Both the position numbers and the translations under genes were made by a program. From Oceanicaulis sp. HLUCCA04 (GTDB lineage: Bacteria; Pseudomonadota; Alphaproteobacteria; Caulobacterales; Maricaulaceae), in assembly GCA_001314625.1 (NCBI GenBank), contig LJSH01000004.1, positions 174,039 to 238,038 of the forward strand: a stretch of DNA of 64,000 nt, read 5' to 3'. Positions 59,419-64,000 of the stretch are shown here, one piece after another. Positions within the stretch are counted from its first letter, which is position 1, and the number at the start of each line of letters is the position of its first letter. The notes under the pieces were generated by a model that had not been told where the DNA came from, searched no databases, and was given only the letters and a program-made list of their open reading frames with translations.

Positions 59419-60363
59419 CTAATCCACACCTCTTGCGCGAGCGTGCACGGCGCGCACAGCCTCTGCCACGCGGTCGGCATGGGCAAAGTGCGGGGCGTGG
59501 CCCGCACCCTCGATCAGGACCAGTTCTGCATTGGGCATGGTCTGCGTTACCGGCACGGAATGGCGCGGTGTGGCGACTACACTGTCTTCGGTCCCGGCAA
59601 TCAGTATGGCCGGCTGCGTGATCTCGCCATATCGGCCCTCCTGGGCCTCCAGATGGTCGTTCACACGGGCCATGTCGGCAGCATTGGCCCGCCACACGGA
59701 CGGTTCCAGCAGCAGTGCCAGAGCGGTGTCCTCGACATAGTTTTGCGGAACCGGCTCGGGCGAGAAGGCGCTGGCGGCGGCTGATTCCAGCTGGGCGCGT
59801 CCATAGGTGGGCACCACAAGGCGGGTGATCAGCGTGCCGATGACCGGCCAGTGTGTGGCCTTGTTGTAAAAGGCAGCCTCGCCGACATGGGCGCGAATGG
59901 CGGGCGCGATCAGCACAATGCCGGAGACGGCCTGCGGATGATCCATGGCAAGGCGCAAGGCTATCGCTCCGCCCCAGGAATGCCCGGCGACAATGACGGG
60001 CCCCGCGTCGATCCCTTGCAGGAAACCGGCAATCAGCGTGGCTTCGCGCTGCGGGTTCCATGCGCCGGACGGGCGCTGCGAATGGCCGAGCCCGGGCCGG
60101 TCCAGCCAGATCACGCGCTCGTCTGACAGGGCATCGCCAAGCCCGGTGAGCGGTTCACGCAAATTGGACGAGGCCCCGTGCAGGACCAGCACCGGCGGCG
60201 CGTCCTCGGGCCCGGTGATATGATAATGCAGGCGTGTGCCGCCGATCTCGATAAACTGGCCGACAGGCTGAAGCGGATCGTCGCTACTGGGCATGGTTCG
60301 GCCTCCGGCACAGGCGGTGAGGAGCACAAGACACGCAGCAATGAGGATGGGTCTAAAGCGCAC
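59419..60363 (-). CDS. Alpha/beta hydrolase lipoprotein
   Basis: This 314-aa hydrolase has a GTG start at 60363 that gives a lipoprotein signal peptide ending in LVLLTAC (lipobox Cys about 18). The alpha/beta fold has LVLHGASSNLREP (oxyanion loop), the nucleophile elbow VAGHSWGGAIAL, an Asp in ILIAGTEDSVV and the catalytic His in GAGHAPHFAHAD. Triad Ser, Asp and His are complete. The start overlaps the upstream TPR gene by 11 bp. Substrate unknown; it is membrane-anchored facing the periplasm, if the lipobox is used. Confidence 0.85.
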   Translation of the reverse strand: MRFRPILIAACLVLLTACAGGRTMPSSDDPLQPVGQFIEIGGTRLHYHITGPEDAPPVLVLHGASSNLREPLTGLGDALSDERVIWLDRPGLGHSQRPSGAWNPQREATLIAGFLQGIDAGPVIVAGHSWGGAIALRLAMDHPQAVSGIVLIAPAIRAHVGEAAFYNKATHWPVIGTLITRLVVPTYGRAQLESAAASAFSPEPVPQNYVEDTALALLLEPSVWRANAADMARVNDHLEAQEGRYGEITQPAILIAGTEDSVVATPRHSVPVTQTMPNAELVLIEGAGHAPHFAHADRVAEAVRAVHARARGVD

Positions 60364-60949
60364 GGCCTGCCAGCTGGTCTTCGAGGCGCGCGCGGGCCTG
60401 ACGGGCCTGCGGGTGCCATGGGTGGACACGCAATGCCTCTTCATACGCAGCCAGAGCGGCTTCCGGTTCACTGGCCTGTTCCAGCGTGCGTCCCAGAAGG
60501 GCATAGGCGTCAAACCGGCGCGGCTCCAGCGCGACAGCACGCGTGAGCGCATCCAGCGCGAAATCCCAGTCACCGTCCGACATGGCCAGCTGCGCCGAGG
60601 CGATCCAGCCTTCGGCAAAGTCCGGCTCCAGATTGCGCAAATGCGTGTAGGCCCGCTCGGCCGTATCTGTGTCACGCTCGGCAAGTCCGCGCTCGGCCCG
60701 GTCCAGCAGGAGTGAGGCTGTCGCCCCGCCCGATTGCCGCCAGATGGAGCGCACCTCGTCGGCTATCGTCTCGCCTTCTGATTCCGATGATGCGCCGGCC
60801 AGAGCTGCCAGGCGCTCATCAAGACGTTCTTCCAGCGTCATGTAGGCGCCCGCTTCCGCCTCATCCTCCTCAGGATTGAGGGTGATGCCGGGCGGTACGG
60901 CCAAAGCCAGCACCAGGGCCAGCCAGAATGAGGTGATAGACGCTATCAT
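60353..60949 (-). CDS. Exported TPR-repeat protein
   Basis: This 198-aa protein has a signal peptide MIASITSFWLALVLALAVPPGITL. The mature part contains four to five TPR-like repeats (for example AERAYTHLRNLEPDFAEGWIASAQLAMSDGDWDFALDALTRAVALEPRRFDAYALLGR). TPR solenoids mediate protein contacts; no enzymatic motif is seen. It overlaps the alpha/beta hydrolase start by 11 bp and follows another TPR-like gene, so the two may act together in the periplasm. No ribosome-binding site is clear. Confidence 0.8.
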   Translation of the reverse strand: MIASITSFWLALVLALAVPPGITLNPEEDEAEAGAYMTLEERLDERLAALAGASSESEGETIADEVRSIWRQSGGATASLLLDRAERGLAERDTDTAERAYTHLRNLEPDFAEGWIASAQLAMSDGDWDFALDALTRAVALEPRRFDAYALLGRTLEQASEPEAALAAYEEALRVHPWHPQARQARARLEDQLAGRAL

Positions 60950-61033
60950 GGCTGCAAGGATAACGGCGCATTGCGGCGCGGCAAGCGTGTGGTATCACCT
61001 GCCGGGCAGGGTATCGGCGTTTGCGAAACGGCC

Positions 61034-61702
61034 CTAACCCTCCTGAAGGCGGCGGGCATCATTGATGCGGCCCCGCAAGACAAGCGTCTCGATATTCTCA
61101 TCGTCCCGGGCGAGCGCCTGCTCGATATCGCTGGCAGCGCCATCAAGATCGCCGCGCTGGAGACGCGCTTCAGCCCGCACCCGCCAGCTTCGCGCCAGGC
61201 CGGCGTCCAGACGCATTGCGTCCGATGCGGCCTCTTCTGCCAGCTCCCAGTTCTCCTGAAGGGCTGCCGCCTCGGCCACACCCAGCGCCAGACCGGCATC
61301 ATCAGGGCCGAAATCCCGGCCCCGGCGGAAAGCGCGCTCGGCATTGGCCGCTTCTTCAGCGGCCAGCCACGCATCACCGGCCTGCCCCAGAATGATGGCG
61401 CGCGTCGCATCCGTGGCGACAATGGCGCCTTCGGCAGTGGTCTCCAGCCGCCGTGCGGCAATGCCGTATTGCTCCAGCGCGACCTGTGACAGCGCGATGC
61501 AGTGCATGGCCGGCCAGCCGCCGCCCTGCGCCCGCCAGGCAAGCCCTTCCTCGTAGGCGGCTTCGGCATTGTCATTGATCAGGCTCAGGCAGGCTTCGTA
61601 TTGTTGCTGCTCAAAGCTTGCCCCGGCCTCCTGCGCCATGGCCGGTGCGGCGATGGCCGCCAGCAGGGCGGTGCCCCATACTATCCCGCGAAAGCTGCGC
61701 AT
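61034..61702 (-). CDS. Exported TPR-repeat protein
   Basis: This 222-aa protein starts MRSFRGIVWGTALLAAIAAP at 61702, which begins a cleavable signal peptide ending AMA; the longer frame lacks one. TPR-like repeats run through LINDNAEAAYEEGLAWRAQGGGW to ALARDDENIETLVLRGRINDAR. A short Cys pair (ACLSLINDN... and WPAMHCIAL) is in the first part. It lies 84 bp upstream of the other TPR gene on the same strand. A role in periplasmic scaffolding is plausible; none is known. It diverges from the SDR gene. Confidence 0.8.
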   Translation of the reverse strand: MRSFRGIVWGTALLAAIAAPAMAQEAGASFEQQQYEACLSLINDNAEAAYEEGLAWRAQGGGWPAMHCIALSQVALEQYGIAARRLETTAEGAIVATDATRAIILGQAGDAWLAAEEAANAERAFRRGRDFGPDDAGLALGVAEAAALQENWELAEEAASDAMRLDAGLARSWRVRAEARLQRGDLDGAASDIEQALARDDENIETLVLRGRINDARRLQEG

Positions 61703-61775
61703 CGGCCTGTATCCTGTCCCTCTTCCTCGCCGACACGCTAGCGCGAGGCACGCGGCACGGTCTATGGGTGATACC

Positions 61776-62624
61776 ATGAATGTACTCTTCCTGGGCTTTG
61801 GCTATGTCGCGCGTGCAACAGCGCGAGCGTTGGCCGGACATGCCGAATTGACCGCGACAACCCGTGACCCGGCCAAGGCAGATGCCTTGCGGGCGCAAGG
61901 CATCACGCCCGTCCAGATGGATGACAGGGCCGCGCTGAAAGCGGCAATGCGCGCCGCCAGCCATATTCTGGTCAGTGCGCCGCCGGGCGAGGCCGGCGAT
62001 CCATTCCTGCCCGCGCTGGATGCGAAAACGGCGCAGGCGCGCTGGATCGGCTATCTGTCCACCACGGGTGTCTATGGCGACCGGCGCGGCGGCTGGGCAT
62101 TTGAATGGGACGCCGCCCATCCCACGCAAGCGCGTTCCGTGCGGCGCATGGAAGCGGAAGCGGGCTGGCAGGCGGCAGGCGCGCGCATTTTTCGTCTGGC
62201 GGGCATTTATGGACCGGGCCGAAGCGCGCTTGACGCACTACGGCAGGGGCGTGCCCGGCGCATCATCAAGCCCGGCCATGTCTTCAGCCGTATCCATGCC
62301 GATGACATCGCCTCGGCGCTGGTGCGGGCCATGGACCGGCCCGGCGCCAGCGGGATTTTCAATCTGGCTGATGATCTGCCCAGCCCCCAATCGGCAGTCG
62401 TGGAAGAGGCGGCGCGCCTTCTGGGCGTGGAGCCCCCGCTGCCCGAAGCCTTCGATCCGGGCGCGATGAGCGCGATGCTGGCAAGCTTTTATGCCGACTG
62501 CCGCCGGGTTTCCAATGCCCGCGCCAAGCAGGTGCTTGGCTGGCGGCCCGCCTACCCGTCATACCGCCAGGGGCTCGCCGCGATTTACGAGAGCGAAAAG
62601 GCCTCCACCGCGCCTGCGCCATAA
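61776..62624 (+). CDS. NAD-dependent epimerase/dehydratase-like SDR (YeeZ-like)
   Basis: This 282-aa extended SDR begins MNVLFLGFGYVARATARALAG, with GFGYVA as the cofactor loop. It has SAPPGEAGDPFLP, STTGVYGDRRGGW, and a conserved HADDIASALVRAMDRP segment, then VSNARAKQVLGWRPAYPSYRQGL near the C terminus. This is the pattern of YeeZ-type proteins, whose substrate is unknown. The usual YxxxK is replaced by VYGDRRG, so classical SDR catalysis is uncertain. Start is ATG at 61776 (an upstream ATG at 61764 is alternative). It is convergent with the ThiE-like gene, overlapping it by 40 bp (62585-62624). Confidence 0.82.
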   Translation: MNVLFLGFGYVARATARALAGHAELTATTRDPAKADALRAQGITPVQMDDRAALKAAMRAASHILVSAPPGEAGDPFLPALDAKTAQARWIGYLSTTGVYGDRRGGWAFEWDAAHPTQARSVRRMEAEAGWQAAGARIFRLAGIYGPGRSALDALRQGRARRIIKPGHVFSRIHADDIASALVRAMDRPGASGIFNLADDLPSPQSAVVEEAARLLGVEPPLPEAFDPGAMSAMLASFYADCRRVSNARAKQVLGWRPAYPSYRQGLAAIYESEKASTAPAP

Positions 62625-63184
62625 AATCCGCGCGCCTGCAGGGCGGGCAGATCATCGATTGCCACGCCGCCCAGCGCCAGTACGGGGCCTGCCACCTGCC
62701 GGGCCATGGACGATGCGCGCAGCAGCCCCAGCGGCGTGCCTGCGCTGGGGCTATTGGAGGCAAAGACGGGCGAGAGGAACACACCGTCTGCCAGAGTGCT
62801 GGCGCGGCGCAGCGCGGCGGGACTGTGTGCGGCGGCCGTGACCAGAAGGTGCGGGGCGCGTCTACGCCAGCGGCGTATCTGCGCCATATCGCGCTCCGGC
62901 CAGTGCACGCCATCGGCTTTCACCCGCAATGCCAGCACCGGGTCAGCGGCAATAAAAAGGAGAGAGCCCTGCCGCATGGCCATCTGTGCCAGAGGCGCGG
63001 CCAGCGCCTTGATGTCCGCCCGCCCGAAATGGCGCAGGATCATCCCGGTGCCCGGCCCCAGCCGCGCGGCGAGGGCCAGCAGATTGGGCGTGCGGTCCGG
63101 GTCAGTAAAGGCAAACAGGGCAGGCAATGCGTGTCCCCGTTCCCTTGCCAGCCCGCCCGTTCGCGCATAGGTGAAGCCCGTCAT
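62585..63184 (-). CDS. Thiamine-phosphate synthase-like protein (ThiE/TenI fold)
   Basis: This 199-aa TIM-barrel protein starts MTGFTYARTGGLARERGHAL at 63184. FAFTDPDRTPNLLALA (the aspartate-rich opening of ThiE), KADGVHWPERD (HLPQxD variant) and GVFLSPVFASNSPSAGTPLGL (phosphate site) plus VLALGGV are all recognisable. The TenI/ThiE sequence here is short and its substrate loop degenerate, so it may be a thiazole tautomerase or a regulator rather than the synthase. Its start codon overlaps that of divergent yggS by 2 bp, with its AGGAG ribosome-binding site lying inside yggS. Confidence 0.78.
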   Translation of the reverse strand: MTGFTYARTGGLARERGHALPALFAFTDPDRTPNLLALAARLGPGTGMILRHFGRADIKALAAPLAQMAMRQGSLLFIAADPVLALRVKADGVHWPERDMAQIRRWRRRAPHLLVTAAAHSPAALRRASTLADGVFLSPVFASNSPSAGTPLGLLRASSMARQVAGPVLALGGVAIDDLPALQARGFYGAGAVEAFSLS

Positions 63185-63869
63185 GACACACACTCCTGAA
63201 AACCTCACCATCGCCGGGCGCCGCGCCGCCATCCTTGAGGAATTGGCCGAAGCTGCCAAGGCGGGCGGGCGCGAAGGCGCAGATGTGAGGCTGGTGGCTG
63301 TCTCCAAGGTGCAGCCAGAACCGCGCATCGAGGAAGCGCTCGCCGCCGGCCAGCGCGTGTTTGGTGAAAACCGGGTGCAGGAAGCGCAAACGCGCTGGAC
63401 CGCCCGGCGCGCGCAATACGCCGACCTCGAACTGCGCCTGATAGGCCCGCTGCAGACCAATAAGGCCGAGGATGCGGTGGCCCTGTTTGACGTGATCGAG
63501 ACGCTCGACCGTGAAAAGCTCGCCCGCGCGATTCTCAAGGCCATGGACAAGACCGGCCGCTCCCCGCGCCTTTATGTGCAGGTCAATACCGGCGAGGAGC
63601 CGCAAAAGGCCGGAGTTATCCCCAAGGACGTGCCGGCCTTTGTGGAGGAGATGCGCGCCCTCATGCCGCAAGGCATTGAGGGGCTGATGTGCATTCCTCC
63701 GGTGGAGGAACCGGCGAGCCTGCATTTTGCGCTGCTGGCCAAACTCGCGCGCGAAACGGGCCTCTCACACCTCTCCATGGGCATGAGCGCGGACTATGCC
63801 CTCGCCGCCCGCCTCGGCGCGACATCGGTGCGCGTCGGCTCGGGCCTGTTCGGGGAGCGCGAGGGGTAG
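63183..63869 (+). CDS. yggS: PLP homeostasis protein (YggS/PLPBP family)
   Basis: This 228-aa alanine-racemase-fold monomer binds pyridoxal phosphate and keeps its level steady. VRLVAVSKVQPEPRIEEAL has the PLP-binding Lys, FGENRVQEAQTRW and LIGPLQTNKAE follow, and the C-terminal SHLSMGMSADYALAARLGATSVRVGSGLFGER motif is typical. Start at 63183 with AGGTGA about 9 bp upstream; the ATG overlaps the divergent ThiE-like start. A family A-like repeat begins 20 bp after its stop. Confidence 0.95.
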   Translation: MTHTPENLTIAGRRAAILEELAEAAKAGGREGADVRLVAVSKVQPEPRIEEALAAGQRVFGENRVQEAQTRWTARRAQYADLELRLIGPLQTNKAEDAVALFDVIETLDREKLARAILKAMDKTGRSPRLYVQVNTGEEPQKAGVIPKDVPAFVEEMRALMPQGIEGLMCIPPVEEPASLHFALLAKLARETGLSHLSMGMSADYALAARLGATSVRVGSGLFGEREG

Positions 63870-63892
63870 GGGTTGATCCCGTTCCTCTCACT

Positions 63893-64000
63893 CGTCATTC
63901 CGGAAAGCGCGGCAGCGCTTATCCGGAACCCAGTCGGCGCGCAGCGCCGCCAGGCCGAACGCCCGCCCGCGGCTTTTCGCGGAACACCGCAACGCGGATG
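63893..64000. repeat. Repeat-rich gap at window edge (family A-like left arm plus family C copy 2)
   Basis: The gap after yggS holds TCGTCATTCCGGAAAGCGC...GCTTATCCGGAACCCAG, whose ends match the left arm of family A elements (TCGTCATT and GGAACCCAG) around a different hairpin. It is followed at 63956-63985 by a second copy of the 30-bp family C repeat of 40061-40090 (three mismatches). No gene is visible before the window ends. Confidence 0.6.

Overview
The window is GC-rich alphaproteobacterial chromosome. Several genes point to the Caulobacter/Hyphomonadales/Maricaulales branch: a CpdR-type single-domain response regulator ending in Ala-Ala, a GapR (DUF2312) nucleoid protein, a lipoprotein resembling the CC0125/CC1285 family, TadE/TadG-like pilus genes, and MotA. 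Gene density is high and 4-bp ATGA/GTGA overlaps are common. No plasmid, prophage, insertion sequence or CRISPR array is visible. The genus is not determined from sequence alone.

Layout. 0-3.7 kb: rpsP (cut by the window edge), ffh, a small membrane protein and an M20 dipeptidase, all on the minus strand. 3.8-5.2 kb: an AT-rich orphan gene for a HEPN protein resembling the anti-phage effector ApeA, the only clear foreign-looking cargo. 5.3-7.0 kb: gshB translationally coupled to a protein with a cyclotransferase-like Gly-Ser-Asn motif. 7.1-9.4 kb: TadG/TadE-like pair and a DUF1475-like protein. 9.4-13.1 kb: dicarboxylate/amino-acid symporter, OsmC, and unknowns. 13.2-15.4 kb: the peroxide module ahpD, ahpC and divergent oxyR. 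15.5-19.8 kb: uppP, an NDUFA9-like epimerase, tRNA-Leu(CAG), a Crp/Fnr regulator and small unknowns. 19.9-25.6 kb: the envelope/nitrogen cluster rnd-lptC-lptA-lptB-rpoN-hpf-ptsN.

25.6-35.6 kb: isoaspartyl peptidase, SDR dehydrogenase, FecA-like TonB receptor, lipoprotein, HAD hydrolase, rpmJ, a TadG-like protein, MltB-type lytic transglycosylase and an MFS exporter. 35.7-40.2 kb: motA, mnmC, a WecG/TagA glycosyltransferase, a thioesterase and tRNA-Val(GAC). 40.3-43.8 kb: cpdR diverging from N-formylglutamate amidohydrolase, an XRE regulator and hisN-like phosphatase. 43.8-49 kb: a lipoprotein with a methyltransferase-like fold, hsp20, nadE and accA. 49.1-52.7 kb: a TonB siderophore receptor, PepSY membrane protein and small membrane protein, probably one iron-uptake operon. 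52.7-58.5 kb: xerD, a long secreted repeat protein and a tiny membrane protein on the minus strand, diverging from aroK-aroB-CorC/HlyC. 58.5-64 kb: a Lys-rich protein, gapR, a lipoprotein alpha/beta hydrolase, two TPR proteins, an SDR, a ThiE-like protein and yggS.

Beyond genes, the window carries at least three families of short dispersed inverted repeats. One family is present three times, and each copy sits exactly between the 3' ends of two convergent genes. Other non-coding signals are inverted repeats upstream of both TonB receptor genes, a ROSE-like hairpin covering the hsp20 ribosome-binding site, two genes whose promoters predict leaderless or nearly leaderless messages, and divergent genes whose start codons overlap.

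The best candidate for an unusual system is the ApeA-like HEPN gene. The secreted methyltransferase-like lipoprotein and the gshB-coupled protein are the next most interesting. All functional statements are from reading the sequence and knowledge of the families; no database search was run.
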